Assembly: GCA_002840275.1 (NCBI GenBank) | Contig: PHAB01000017.1 | Span: 19,907-83,906, forward strand | DNA length: 64,000 nt | Direction: 5' to 3' | Source: Firmicutes bacterium HGW-Firmicutes-14 | GTDB taxonomy: Bacteria; Bacillota; Thermincolia; Thermincolales; UBA2595 | Part shown: piece by piece, positions 53,323 through 61,172 of the stretch | Position numbering within the stretch: position 1 is the stretch's first letter | How the letters are laid out: every line of letters starts with the position of its first letter | Made by a program: the position numbers and the translations under genes | Notes under the pieces: generated by a model | Databases searched by the model: none | What the model was told of the DNA's origin: nothing | Seen by the model: the letters and a program-made list of their open reading frames with translations, nothing else

Positions 53323-53357
53323 AAGGGGGCAGCTATACTGCCCCTTAGTTTTTTTAC
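53323..53357 (+). terminator. Terminator of spoIIGA-sigE
   Basis: AAGGGGGCAG (53323-53332) pairs with CTGCCCCTT (53338-53346), one G bulged, followed by AG and seven T. Confidence 0.85.
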
Positions 53358-53364
53358 AAATCGT

Positions 53365-53418
53365 AAAGTGGGCTAACCATCTACCCGATTTTTCGGGTAG
53401 ATGGTTAGCCCACTTTTT
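53365..53418 (+). repeat. Perfect 24-bp palindrome with TTTT loop
   Basis: The arm at 53365-53388 (beginning AAAGTGGGCTAACC) is matched without mismatch by 53393-53416, with only four T as loop and T extending to 53418. It could be a second, very strong terminator, but perfect length and placement right behind another terminator make an element or cruciform possible. Confidence 0.95.
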
Positions 53419-53421
53419 AGC

Positions 53422-53479
53422 AAGGGTAGCTTAATGCAGCCGGCGGAGATGTTGCCCGCCGGAGGAAGCATCTACCCTT
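53422..53479 (+). repeat. Second compound palindrome between sigE and sigG
   Basis: Outer AAGGGTAG/CTACCCTT (53422-53429, 53472-53479), middle ATGC/GCAT, inner CCGGCGG/CCGCCGG (53440-53446, 53456-53462). Both this and the preceding palindrome contain CATCTACCC. No T run follows. Confidence 0.8.
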
Positions 53480-53513
53480 ATATATGTTAACGGTCAAAAG
53501 ATACTATGCGCCT

Positions 53514-53542
53514 GTATAAACCCCCTTCCTTTGGGCAATAAT
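53514..53542 (+). promoter_or_regulatory. SigF-type promoter of sigG
   Basis: GTATA (53514-53518), 15-bp spacer, GGCAATAAT (53534-53542) match the forespore SigF/SigG pattern GYATA-N15-GGNNANANT at every fixed position. In Bacillus sigG is transcribed by SigF, then by itself. The start site would be ~45 nt before the sigG ATG. Confidence 0.65.
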
Positions 53543-53595
53543 CCTAATGAATGTGTCAAGGCTGAATTCATAAGTCAGAAGGGGTGGCCGTCTTA

Positions 53596-54366
53596 ATGAT
53601 CAACAAAGTAGAGATCTGTGGGGTTAATACATCAAAACTGCCCGTTCTATCCAGCAATGAAATGAAGGGATTGTTCGTGGCCATGCAGGCCGGGGACAAA
53701 GACGCCCGCTCCAAACTAATTAATGGCAACCTGAGGCTTGTATTGAGCGTGATTCAGCGTTTTACCAACAGGGGCGAATATGTTGACGACCTGTTTCAGG
53801 TAGGATGTATCGGACTTATGAAAGCCATAGACAACTTCGATCTTGGACAGAACGTAAAATTTTCCACTTATGCGGTGCCTATGATAATAGGTGAAATCCG
53901 GCGATACCTCAGGGATAACAATCCAATTCGCGTTTCCCGTTCCCTGCGGGATGTTGCATATAAAGCCCTTCAGGTACGGGACAGTCTCGTTAATAAATAC
54001 TCGAGAGAGCCTTCAATAAATGAGATCGCCGGTGAATTAAAAATGCCCAGAGAAGAAGTGGTTTTTGCGTTAGATGCCATCCAGGAACCCATTTCACTTT
54101 TTGAACCTATCTATCATGACGGAGGAGACCCAATCTTCGTGATGGACCAGATAAGTGACGAAAAAAATCAGGATGGGAACTGGCTTGAAGGGATAGCGGT
54201 CAGGGAAGCAATGCGCAAACTCAGTGACAGGGAAAAACTCATCCTTTCTCTTAGGTTCTTTGAAGGAAAAACCCAAATGGAGGTGGCCGAAGAAATCGGC
54301 ATCTCCCAGGCCCAGGTTTCACGCCTGGAAAAGGCAGCTCTCAAACACATGCGCAAACATATGTAA
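53596..54366 (+). CDS. sigG: RNA polymerase sporulation sigma factor SigG
   Basis: 256 residues from the ATG at 53596, giving MINKVEICGVNTSKLPVL as in other SigG proteins, with GGGGTGG 8 nt upstream; GTG 53584 is inside that site. Region 2 includes NRGEYVDDLFQVGCIGLMKA and NVKFSTYAVPMIIGEIRRYL; DNNPIRVSRSLRD and EPIYHDGGDPIFVMDQIS are SigG hallmarks; region 4 ends GISQAQVSRLEKAALKHM. It directs late forespore genes. A SigF-type promoter precedes it and spoIIR follows after 49 nt. Confidence 0.97.
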   Translation: MINKVEICGVNTSKLPVLSSNEMKGLFVAMQAGDKDARSKLINGNLRLVLSVIQRFTNRGEYVDDLFQVGCIGLMKAIDNFDLGQNVKFSTYAVPMIIGEIRRYLRDNNPIRVSRSLRDVAYKALQVRDSLVNKYSREPSINEIAGELKMPREEVVFALDAIQEPISLFEPIYHDGGDPIFVMDQISDEKNQDGNWLEGIAVREAMRKLSDREKLILSLRFFEGKTQMEVAEEIGISQAQVSRLEKAALKHMRKHM

Positions 54367-54415
54367 AGATAGATAATCAAAAATTAAAAGAGATAGAAAT
54401 CAGGGAGGAATTATA

Positions 54416-55156
54416 ATGCGGAGTAAACTAATCAGAATTATCCTGACCGGAGGAACAGTGGCGCTGGTTTTGGTTGCAGCAGCCGTACTTACCCTGGCTG
54501 TAACGGAAACGAGAGTTGGAGCCGCTGGTGATAGAATCCGGACAGTAACGGACAACGAAATGGCAAATATGCCGGGAACATTTGCCGAAGCATATAACCA
54601 CAATAATCTTATCCGGTTCCATGTTATAGCAAACAGTGATTCTGAGAGGGATCAGGCCTTGAAGAGGAAAATCAGGGACCTGATAATCAGCCGGATGACT
54701 CCGGAATTTGAAAAGGCAAAGAGTGCTGAAGATGCCCGCAGAATTGCACGGCAGCATCTTGAAGAAATAAGGTCTGTAGCCCTGGAGGAAATCAAGGCCT
54801 GGGGAGAGGAATATCCGGTGGAAGTTCAGCAGGGTAATTTTGAATTCCCTGCCAAAACCTACGGCAGGTTGACCCTGCCGGCGGGAAATTACGAGGCTGT
54901 CCGGGTCATTATTGGCCAGGGTCAGGGAGCCAACTGGTGGTGTGTGCTTTTCCCGCCCCTCTGCTTTGTGGATGTGTCAAAAGCAATGGGAGGACCTGTC
55001 CCGGAAACACCGGATACTGTACCTGATGTTTCCCCGCCGGCCGGCCACAGGGATTCTATGGCACAAATTGGTGACCTAGTGCGTTCCACAGAAGATGAGA
55101 ATGAAAATGTTAAGATTAGATTTAAAATACTGGAGATTTTTAACTGGTCTTTTTGA
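54416..55156 (+). CDS. spoIIR: Stage II sporulation protein R (SigE activation signal)
   Basis: 246 residues with CAGGGAGG upstream of the ATG. A signal peptide/anchor (IILTGGTVALVLVAAAVLTLAV) is followed by the SpoIIR core: NNLIRFHVIANSDSERDQ, KTYGRLTLPAGNYEAVRVIIG and ANWWCVLFPPLCFVD. It is made in the forespore, exported to the intermembrane space, and triggers SpoIIGA to cleave pro-SigE. Here it shares a locus with its target and product. A proline-rich linker near residues 195-210 precedes a C-terminal KIRFKILEIF. Confidence 0.95.
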   Translation: MRSKLIRIILTGGTVALVLVAAAVLTLAVTETRVGAAGDRIRTVTDNEMANMPGTFAEAYNHNNLIRFHVIANSDSERDQALKRKIRDLIISRMTPEFEKAKSAEDARRIARQHLEEIRSVALEEIKAWGEEYPVEVQQGNFEFPAKTYGRLTLPAGNYEAVRVIIGQGQGANWWCVLFPPLCFVDVSKAMGGPVPETPDTVPDVSPPAGHRDSMAQIGDLVRSTEDENENVKIRFKILEIFNWSF

Positions 55157-55228
55157 GGCGATTAGCCATCAGAAAAAGGATATCGGTCGAAAGGTGCAGA
55201 ACAAAACAATAACTGGCAATTAAACAGT

Positions 55229-55252
55229 TAAGCCCCCGAAAACGGGGGCTTA
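55229..55252 (+). other. Perfect hairpin after spoIIR
   Basis: TAAGCCCCCG (55229-55238), loop AAAA, CGGGGGCTTA (55243-55252). Very stable but without a T run; may be a weak terminator or 3' end protector. Confidence 0.6.
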
Positions 55253-55282
55253 GGCCGTTAGATGAAGAGTGGGGGTGAAACT

Positions 55283-56128
55283 GTGTCTTCTGAGGGATTT
55301 TCTTTTTCCGACCTGTTCTGGTTATTTATTATTATCAGTGCCCTTCTGCCCTGGATAAGACAGAAGCAGGTTGAAGCAGCCAGGTACCGGCTGATAAGAA
55401 CGATTGAAAACAAGAGGAAATCAAGACTGATTACCCTGATTCACCGGCAGGAATCATTCAGTATATTGGGATTTTTGCTTAGCCGGTTTATAAACATTGA
55501 AGATTCTGAGCAGGTGTTAAGGGCAATCAGGCTGACACCGGATGAAATGCCCATAGATATTATGCTCCATACCCCGGGAGGCCTTGTTTTGGCTTCCGAA
55601 CAGATAGCCCTTGCCCTGGAAAGACATCCTGCCAAGGTTACGGTGTTTGTGCCCCATTATGCTATGTCAGGGGGGACCATGATTGCCCTGGCAGCTGATG
55701 AAATAGTTATGGATGAAAACGCCGTGCTCGGACCGGTCGACCCGCAATTGGGGGAATACCCTGCTGTATCAATCCTGAAGGTTGTGGAGGAGAAAACCAG
55801 GGATGAGATAGATGATAAGACCCTGATTATGGCAGATATCGCCAGGAAGGCTATGAGACAGATTAATGATTTTGTGTTTAATTTGTTGAAAGACAATGTA
55901 GGTGAAGAAAAGGCCGGGAAAATAGCAGAGGCCCTGACCCAGGGAAGGTGGACCCATGACTATCCAATAACCTGCAGTGAACTCAGGGAACTGGGCTTGC
56001 AGGTCAGAACAGGGCTGCAGCGGGAAATATACAGCCTGATGGAACTGTACCCCCAGCCGGCCCAGCGCAGGCCTTCGGTGCAGTATATTCCTGCCCCGTA
56101 TTTTACGGACGACAAAGAAAAGAAGTAA
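55283..56128 (+). CDS. SDH-family (SppA/ClpP-fold) membrane serine protease
   Basis: 281 residues from the GTG at 55283, which has GGGGGTGA 4-5 nt upstream; the ATG at 55262 has none. An N-terminal membrane helix (FWLFIIISALLPWI) leads to a ClpP-fold domain with LHTPGGLVLASEQIA and the nucleophile in YAMSGGTMIALAADE (S129), then GPVDPQLGEYPA. This SDH serine protease family is common in Clostridia and archaea and likely degrades or signals through membrane proteins. Its target is unknown. It follows spoIIR across a hairpin. Confidence 0.82.
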   Translation: MSSEGFSFSDLFWLFIIISALLPWIRQKQVEAARYRLIRTIENKRKSRLITLIHRQESFSILGFLLSRFINIEDSEQVLRAIRLTPDEMPIDIMLHTPGGLVLASEQIALALERHPAKVTVFVPHYAMSGGTMIALAADEIVMDENAVLGPVDPQLGEYPAVSILKVVEEKTRDEIDDKTLIMADIARKAMRQINDFVFNLLKDNVGEEKAGKIAEALTQGRWTHDYPITCSELRELGLQVRTGLQREIYSLMELYPQPAQRRPSVQYIPAPYFTDDKEKK

Positions 56129-56187
56129 CTCTTAGCACATTGTGACAACCTCCCACATATAATATATGTGAGGAGGTGGGAGTATCA

Positions 56188-56454
56188 ATGGTCAAAATCT
56201 CAGACCTGCGTATGCGGGAAGTCATCAATGTTAACAACGGTAAAAAACTGGGGTTGATAAAGGATATTGAGATTGACCTGGAGGCCGGCAGGATCAGGTC
56301 GGTGGTACTGCCGGGGAACGGCAGGATACTCGGATTTTTTGGACGAAATGATGATGTGGTGGTTCCCTGGCAGAAAATAAAAAAACTGGGTATGGATGTC
56401 ATCCTGGTGGAGCTTTCAGATTTTACTGATGCAAACCAAAATGTCCTGTATTAA
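56188..56454 (+). CDS. ylmC: YlmC/YmxH-family PRC-barrel sporulation protein
   Basis: 88 residues from the ATG at 56188, with AGGAGGTGG 8 nt upstream; the GTG at 56176 overlaps that site. A single PRC-barrel: MVKISDLRMREVINVNNGKKLG, shown here as KISDLRMREVINV, then IEIDLEAGRIRSVVLPG and VVVPWQKIKKLGMDVILVE. Family members follow sigG in many spore formers; function unknown. A terminator follows. Confidence 0.9.
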   Translation: MVKISDLRMREVINVNNGKKLGLIKDIEIDLEAGRIRSVVLPGNGRILGFFGRNDDVVVPWQKIKKLGMDVILVELSDFTDANQNVLY

Positions 56455-56457
56455 TTC

Positions 56458-56491
56458 AAAATGACTGCCCTTCTAAGGCAGCCATTTTTTT
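56458..56491 (+). terminator. Terminator after ylmC
   Basis: AAATG-A-CTGCC (56459-56469) pairs with GGCAG-C-CATTT (56477-56487), one A-C mismatch, followed by T to 56491. Confidence 0.8.
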
Positions 56492-56510
56492 GTACTCTAG
56501 TAAATTATAC

Positions 56511-56532
56511 CTTTTCCACATCAGTGGAAAAG
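56511..56532 (+). other. Perfect 9-bp hairpin
   Basis: CTTTTCCAC (56511-56519), loop ATCA, GTGGAAAAG (56524-56532). It lies between two terminators; function unknown. Confidence 0.55.
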
Positions 56533-56550
56533 TCTAAGGAATGAAGTATA

Positions 56551-56594
56551 AAAAGGCGCGCGCATCGGGAACTGAAAGATGCGCGCCTTTTTTA
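56551..56594 (+). terminator. GC-rich terminator (possibly bidirectional)
   Basis: AAAAGGCGCGCGCATC (56551-56566) pairs with GATGCGCGCCTTTTTT (56578-56593), two bases bulged. A-rich left and T-rich right flanks. No gene lies between it and the previous terminator, so it may end a short RNA or block read-through into nrdR. Confidence 0.75.
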
Positions 56595-56638
56595 TATTTT
56601 TCGCAAAATTTAAACTTTGCAAATTGGGAACATTTACC

Positions 56639-56668
56639 TTGACTGCACAACATGTGGTACTCTATAAT
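56639..56668 (+). promoter_or_regulatory. SigA promoter of nrdR-nrdD-nrdG
   Basis: TTGACT (56639-56644), 18-bp spacer, TATAAT (56663-56668). Start site near 56675, ~118 nt before the nrdR ATG. Confidence 0.7.
56645..56660 (+). promoter_or_regulatory. NrdR box 1, between -35 and -10
   Basis: GCACAACATGTGGTAC fits the reverse form of the NrdR consensus (ACWCAAVATATWGTGT) at 11 of 16 positions and fills the promoter spacer. Confidence 0.5.
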
Positions 56669-56676
56669 GAAGATGT

Positions 56677-56692
56677 GCCCTACATATTGTGG
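56677..56692 (+). promoter_or_regulatory. NrdR box 2, just after the start site
   Basis: GCCCTACATATTGTGG fits ACACWATATVTTGWGT at 12 of 16 positions. It begins exactly 32 bp after box 1, the three-turn spacing known for tandem NrdR boxes. Confidence 0.55.
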
Positions 56693-56792
56693 GGACAAGC
56701 CCTTTTCAGGCAATACATATTATTTATTTTTCTATATTTCCGGCCAGATTCCTGCCAGGAATTTTAAAAAATTATTCAGGGTGGAGAACAAG

Positions 56793-57275
56793 ATGAAATG
56801 TCCTTTTTGCGGATACATGGATAGCAAGGTTTTAGATTCCCGGCCGGCAGATGATGGAAATGCAATTCGCAGGAGAAGGGAGTGTGTTGAGTGCGGCCGG
56901 AGGTTCACGACATATGAAAAAATTGATGAGATCCCATTGGTTGTGGTGAAAAAAAACGGCAGGAGGGAAGTATTTGACCGGAATAAGATTCTTGGCGGAA
57001 TTATCAGAGCCTGTGAAAAACGCTCAATTTCGCTGCACCAGATGGAAGAAATAGTTGATAATATCGAAAAAGAAATCAGGAATAGGATGGAAACGGAAGT
57101 CAGTACTGAACAAATCGGGGAAAAGGTCATGGATGAGCTGAGAAATTTAGACGAAGTGGCTTATGTGAGATTTGCTTCGGTATACCGCCAGTTCCAGGAT
57201 GTAAACAGCTTTTTTAATGAACTGGAGGATTTGTTAAAAAAGAAGAAGGCAAAAAATAACATAGGAGAGGATTAG
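56793..57275 (+). CDS. nrdR: Transcriptional repressor NrdR
   Basis: 160 residues from the ATG at 56793 (GGGTGGAG upstream). An N-terminal zinc ribbon with MKCPFCG and [12 protein letters not shown], then an ATP-cone (residues ~49-139) with [17 protein letters not shown]. It senses ATP/dATP and represses ribonucleotide reductase genes through NrdR boxes; a tandem pair overlaps its own promoter. nrdD begins 4 nt after its stop, so repressor and enzyme are made together and the operon is autoregulated. Confidence 0.97.
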   Translation: MKCPFCGYMDSKVLDSRPADDGNAIRRRRECVECGRRFTTYEKIDEIPLVVVKKNGRREVFDRNKILGGIIRACEKRSISLHQMEEIVDNIEKEIRNRMETEVSTEQIGEKVMDELRNLDEVAYVRFASVYRQFQDVNSFFNELEDLLKKKKAKNNIGED

Positions 57276-57279
57276 GCGC

Positions 57280-59379
57280 ATGATTCAAGAGAAACTAATT
57301 TATGAGACCATTGACTTGAACCAGGTTCGCTCCGAAAGGTCCGAACGGGGAGCCTTCAAAGTAATCAGGAAACGTGACGGCCGGTTGGCAGAATTCAATG
57401 AAGCCAAAATCACTGAAGCCATCTTTAAGGCTGCTGAGGCTGTCGGGGGTGAAGACCGTACAATTGCTATGGAGCTGACCCTGGAGGTTTTGAAGTTCCT
57501 TCGCAAGGAATTTGGGGACAAGATATTTTCCGTAGAAGATGTACAGGACTCTGTGGAAAAAGTCCTGATTGAGAAAGGCCATGCCAGAACGGCCAAGGCC
57601 TATATATTATACCGGGCCAGAAGAACCAGGATCAGGGACGCCAAATCGGAACTGATGGACGCAGTTGAAGAGATTCTTGTTGAAACTAACAGGGAAAATG
57701 CCAATGTCAGCAATTCACCTTCTGCCAAAATGCTGCAGATAGCCAGCGCTGCCAGCAAAAAATATTATCTCTCCAGGCTTATCCCTGAGGAACAGGCCCA
57801 GGCCCACTCCAGGGGTGATATCCACATTCACGACTTAGACTTTTACGGTAAAACCCTGACTTGTGTGCAAATTCCCCTCGGAAGGCTGCTGAGGGAAGGT
57901 TTCAACAACGGGCATGGCTATATCAGGCCTCCCAAGAGGCCTTCATCTGCTACCGCCCTTGCTGCTATAATCCTGCAGAGTTCCCAGAACGATATGCACG
58001 GTGGACAGGCATTCCCATTCTTTGATACCGATATCTCCGAATTTGTCAGGGATGCTGATGATAATGAAGTTTATCAGGCCATGGAAGCCTTCATTTACAA
58101 TCTCAACAGCATGCATTCACGGGCAGGGGCCCAGGTGCCCTTTTCCAGCCTGAACATAGGAACCGATACTTCTCCTGCTGCCCGCAAAGTGGTGAAAAAC
58201 CTCCTGCTGGCTTATGAGAAAGGGCTGGGCCGGGGTGAAAACCCTATTTTCCCCAATATTATATTCAGGGTCAAGGAAGGTATTAACCTAAACGAGGGAG
58301 ATCCCAACTATGACCTGCTTAAACTGGCTATCAGGGTGGCATCAAGGAGGCTTAATCCCACCTTCAGCTTCATGGATTCATCCTTTAACAGCAAATATGG
58401 CACTGAAGTAAGTTATATGGGTTGCCGGACAAGGGTTATCGGCAATATTAACGGCCCTGAAATTTCTGAGGGCCGGGGCAACCTGTCATTTACCACTGTC
58501 AACCTCCCCAGGGTAGCTATCAAATCAGGGACTAACCTGGACAAGTTCTTCAGGGAACTGGATCAGGTCCTGGACCTTACGGTAAGCCAGCTCTATCACA
58601 GGTATAAGGTGCAGGCAAACCTCAAAGTGAGAGACATGCCATTCCTGATGGGACAGGGGTTATACCTGGATTCTCAGGGTTTGAAACCCAATGATAAGAT
58701 TGAAGAAGTTATTAAGCACGGGACCCTGTCGGTAGGGTTCATCGGCTTGGCTGAAACCCTGAAGATGCTTGTCGGCAAACACCACGGGGAATCTGAAGAT
58801 GCTAATTCCCTAGGACTGCAAATAGCTGAATTTATGCGCAAAAAACTGGATGAGGCAACAACGGAATACAACCTTAATTATACCCTTCTAGCAACTCCCG
58901 CCGAAGGCCTGTCCGGGAGGTTCGTCAATATAGATAAAAGAGAATATGGCAGTATTCCGGGTGTCACCGACAGGGAGTATTATACAAATTCGTTCCACAT
59001 TCCGGTAGGCTATGAAATAAGCATTTTTGATAAGGTTGCCATCGAAGGACCGTATCATAAGTACTGCAATGCCGGCCATATCAGTTATATAGAGTTCCCG
59101 TCACCACCGATACATAACCTGGAGGCTATTGAAACCGTGCTCAGGCATATGAAGGATTCTGACATAGGATATGCCGGCATCAACTTTCCTGTTGATTACT
59201 GTATGAGCTGCAGCTATACCGGAGTAATCAACAAGGATGAATGCCCCATGTGCGGGTCAATTGATATCAAGCGTGTCCGCAGGATTACCGGTTACCTCAG
59301 CACTGTTGACAGGTTTAATGATGCCAAGCAGTGTGAGCTCCGTGACCGGGTGCCGCACAGGCTGCTTGAGAGAGAATAA
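57280..59379 (+). CDS. nrdD: Anaerobic ribonucleoside-triphosphate reductase
   Basis: 699 residues. An N-terminal ATP-cone (KVIRKRDGRLAEFNEAKI, ~residues 27-115) for allosteric control, then the glycyl-radical barrel; C-terminal zinc site CMSC...CPMC; and the radical motif RITGY with G671. It reduces NTPs to dNTPs under strictly anaerobic conditions, needing NrdG to form the glycyl radical. AATAGGAGAGG precedes the ATG. No oxygen-dependent class I enzyme lies in the window. The operon order nrdR-nrdD-deaminase-nrdG places all dNTP genes together. Confidence 0.96.
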   Translation: MIQEKLIYETIDLNQVRSERSERGAFKVIRKRDGRLAEFNEAKITEAIFKAAEAVGGEDRTIAMELTLEVLKFLRKEFGDKIFSVEDVQDSVEKVLIEKGHARTAKAYILYRARRTRIRDAKSELMDAVEEILVETNRENANVSNSPSAKMLQIASAASKKYYLSRLIPEEQAQAHSRGDIHIHDLDFYGKTLTCVQIPLGRLLREGFNNGHGYIRPPKRPSSATALAAIILQSSQNDMHGGQAFPFFDTDISEFVRDADDNEVYQAMEAFIYNLNSMHSRAGAQVPFSSLNIGTDTSPAARKVVKNLLLAYEKGLGRGENPIFPNIIFRVKEGINLNEGDPNYDLLKLAIRVASRRLNPTFSFMDSSFNSKYGTEVSYMGCRTRVIGNINGPEISEGRGNLSFTTVNLPRVAIKSGTNLDKFFRELDQVLDLTVSQLYHRYKVQANLKVRDMPFLMGQGLYLDSQGLKPNDKIEEVIKHGTLSVGFIGLAETLKMLVGKHHGESEDANSLGLQIAEFMRKKLDEATTEYNLNYTLLATPAEGLSGRFVNIDKREYGSIPGVTDREYYTNSFHIPVGYEISIFDKVAIEGPYHKYCNAGHISYIEFPSPPIHNLEAIETVLRHMKDSDIGYAGINFPVDYCMSCSYTGVINKDECPMCGSIDIKRVRRITGYLSTVDRFNDAKQCELRDRVPHRLLERE

Positions 59380-59406
59380 GACTGTATTCAGGGAGGAGAG
59401 AGCTTC

Positions 59407-59853
59407 ATGTCCAGGCCCTCGTGGCACAAATACTTTATGGATATTGCTGAACTGGTTTCCTCAAGGTCGACCTGCCTTAGACGCCAGATAGGAGCAGTAG
59501 CTGTAAAGAACCGTAATATAATCAGTACCGGATATAACGGAGCCCCGTCAGGAGCTACCCACTGTGAAAAAAGAGGCTGCCTGCGGGAAGAACTGAACAT
59601 TCCCTCCGGAGAAAGGCACGAGTTATGCTGGGCGGTACATGCTGAGGCAAATATAGTAGCCCAGGCGGCGCTGCATGGGGATGTGCTGGAGGGCGCCACC
59701 GTTTATGTTACCGTCCAGCCATGTGTCTCATGTGTGAAACTCCTTGTCGCTGCCGGTGTTGACAAGGTCATTTATAAAGGGGACTACCCTGATGAACTGG
59801 CCCAGAAAATAGCTGATGAGGCCTTTTTGGATTTGGTCAGGTATAAGGATTGA
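59407..59853 (+). CDS. Deoxycytidylate (dCMP) deaminase family, ComEB-like
   Basis: 148 residues. Zinc and catalytic residues H78 and E80 (HAEAN), C106 and C109 (PCVSC) are present, with the dCMP-deaminase features TGYNGAPSG and GCLREELNIPSGERHELC. It converts dCMP to dUMP, the substrate for thymidylate synthase. GGGAGGAGAG precedes the ATG. Encoded between nrdD and nrdG, so it is regulated with dNTP synthesis. The second zinc site of some family members (CxxxxH type, HCEKRGC) also seems present. Confidence 0.9.
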   Translation: MSRPSWHKYFMDIAELVSSRSTCLRRQIGAVAVKNRNIISTGYNGAPSGATHCEKRGCLREELNIPSGERHELCWAVHAEANIVAQAALHGDVLEGATVYVTVQPCVSCVKLLVAAGVDKVIYKGDYPDELAQKIADEAFLDLVRYKD

Positions 59854-59898
59854 TACCTCACAGGCCGGAAAAGAAACAGTTAAAGAAGGTGATTGAAG

Positions 59899-60405
59899 GT
59901 GAAGGTGCGGGTAGCGGGTATCGTAAAGGAATCGGTAGTGGATGGACCCGGATTGAGAAGTGTTATTTTTGCCCAGGGCTGTCCAAGGTTCTGCCCCGGC
60001 TGTCACAATCCCGAAGCTGTTGACCCGCATGGCGGCAGGGAACTGGAAGACATGGAGATTATGGACACCATAAATAAGGTCAGGCTGATCAATGGTGTAA
60101 CCTTTTCGGGCGGGGAACCGTTTATGCAGGCAGAGGCTTTCGCCCGTCTGGGGAAACAGGTTAAAGAGAAAGGCCTTGACCTGATGACCTATACCGGTTA
60201 CACCTGGGAGGAATTACTGGCCCTGGGAAGGGAAAAACCTCAGGTGATGGAACTGTTAAACCTGTCGGATTACCTGGTGGACGGGCCATTTATCGCATCT
60301 GAAAAGGACCTCAACCTGGCTTTCCGGGGTTCCCGTAACCAACGGGTGATAGATGTACGGCAGTCCCTGCTGAAACAAGATGTAATCCTGGCCAGGTTCG
60401 CTTAA
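59899..60405 (+). CDS. nrdG: Anaerobic ribonucleotide reductase activating protein (radical SAM)
   Basis: 168 residues from the GTG at 59899, 6 nt after AAGGTGA; the TTG at 59893 has no room for a ribosome binding site. The iron-sulfur motif CPRFCPGC (C28, C32, C35) binds the 4Fe-4S cluster, DGPGLRSVIFAQGC precedes it, and FSGGEPF follows. It uses S-adenosylmethionine to make the glycyl radical on NrdD. Last gene of the nrd operon, with a terminator starting at the stop codon. Confidence 0.95.
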   Translation: MKVRVAGIVKESVVDGPGLRSVIFAQGCPRFCPGCHNPEAVDPHGGRELEDMEIMDTINKVRLINGVTFSGGEPFMQAEAFARLGKQVKEKGLDLMTYTGYTWEELLALGREKPQVMELLNLSDYLVDGPFIASEKDLNLAFRGSRNQRVIDVRQSLLKQDVILARFA

Positions 60406-60450
60406 GACAAAAACCCCCTCCTCAATTTTTGGAGGGGTTGTCTTATTTTA
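60406..60450 (+). terminator. Terminator of the nrd operon
   Basis: GACAA plus ACCCCCTCC (60406-60421) pairs with GGAGGGG plus TTGTC (60431-60442); a T-rich tail follows. Confidence 0.85.
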
Positions 60451-60542
60451 ATAAATTATTAACCTGCAGACAGGAAATTTGTCAAATTGGGCGAATATTT
60501 GAAATTTGGGCACTTAACAATTTTTTTTTTGGAGGAGAGCAC

Positions 60543-61172
60543 ATGTTTCGACGATTTAAACCGGCTGACGGGATTTTCTTTAAACAGTTTGAGGAAGCTG
60601 CAGATATCCTTCACCAGGGAGCGATTTTACTTCAGGATATGATGGGTAAACATGAGACTATGGAAGAGCGGCTTGAGGAGCTGATCGCCCTTGAACAAAA
60701 GGGCGACAAAGTAACTGACCGGATAATTGACAAGCTGAACGAGACTTTTATGACCCCTTTTGACAGGGAAGATATTTATGATTTAGCCCGGGAGCTGGAC
60801 GAAATCCTTGATTCGGTGTGCAGTACCGTGGAGAAAATGATAATTTATGAGACCGGCAAACCCAATCAGAAATTCAGGGAAATGGTGGATGTTTTTACCG
60901 ATGCCGCCGGGAAAGTCAAATCATCGGTTTATTGTATGAGACATATGAAGACCAACACTGTAGAGATAATGGATATCTGTTATGAAATAAAAAAATGTGA
61001 ATCCCAGGGGGACAGGATTTACCGCAGCGGTGTGGCTGAATTGTTCAAAAACAGTTCTGATGCTATATCGGTTATCAAGTGGAAAGAGGTTTTTGAACAA
61101 TTGGAAACAGCTCTTGACAGATGTGAAAAGATAGCCAAACTGATACGCGGGGTCGTGGTAAAATATGCCTGA
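60543..61172 (+). CDS. DUF47/PhoU-like Pit accessory protein
   Basis: 209 residues from the ATG at 60543, preceded by TTGGAGGAGAG; the frame upstream is not coding. It is all-helical, starting MFRRFKPADGIFFKQFEEAAD, with E/D-rich metal-binding helices (EELIALEQKGDKVTDRI, FDREDIYDLARELDEILD) as in PhoU. Such proteins modulate the PiT transporter encoded immediately after it; the two genes overlap by 8 nt, so they are translationally coupled. Confidence 0.9.
   Translation: MFRRFKPADGIFFKQFEEAADILHQGAILLQDMMGKHETMEERLEELIALEQKGDKVTDRIIDKLNETFMTPFDREDIYDLARELDEILDSVCSTVEKMIIYETGKPNQKFREMVDVFTDAAGKVKSSVYCMRHMKTNTVEIMDICYEIKKCESQGDRIYRSGVAELFKNSSDAISVIKWKEVFEQLETALDRCEKIAKLIRGVVVKYA

Noticed and set aside
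59280..59379. Suspected loss of the glycyl-radical residue in NrdD because NDAK replaces NDGK
   Set aside because: The radical glycine is in the RITGY motif (G671), which is intact; the later position is not the radical site.
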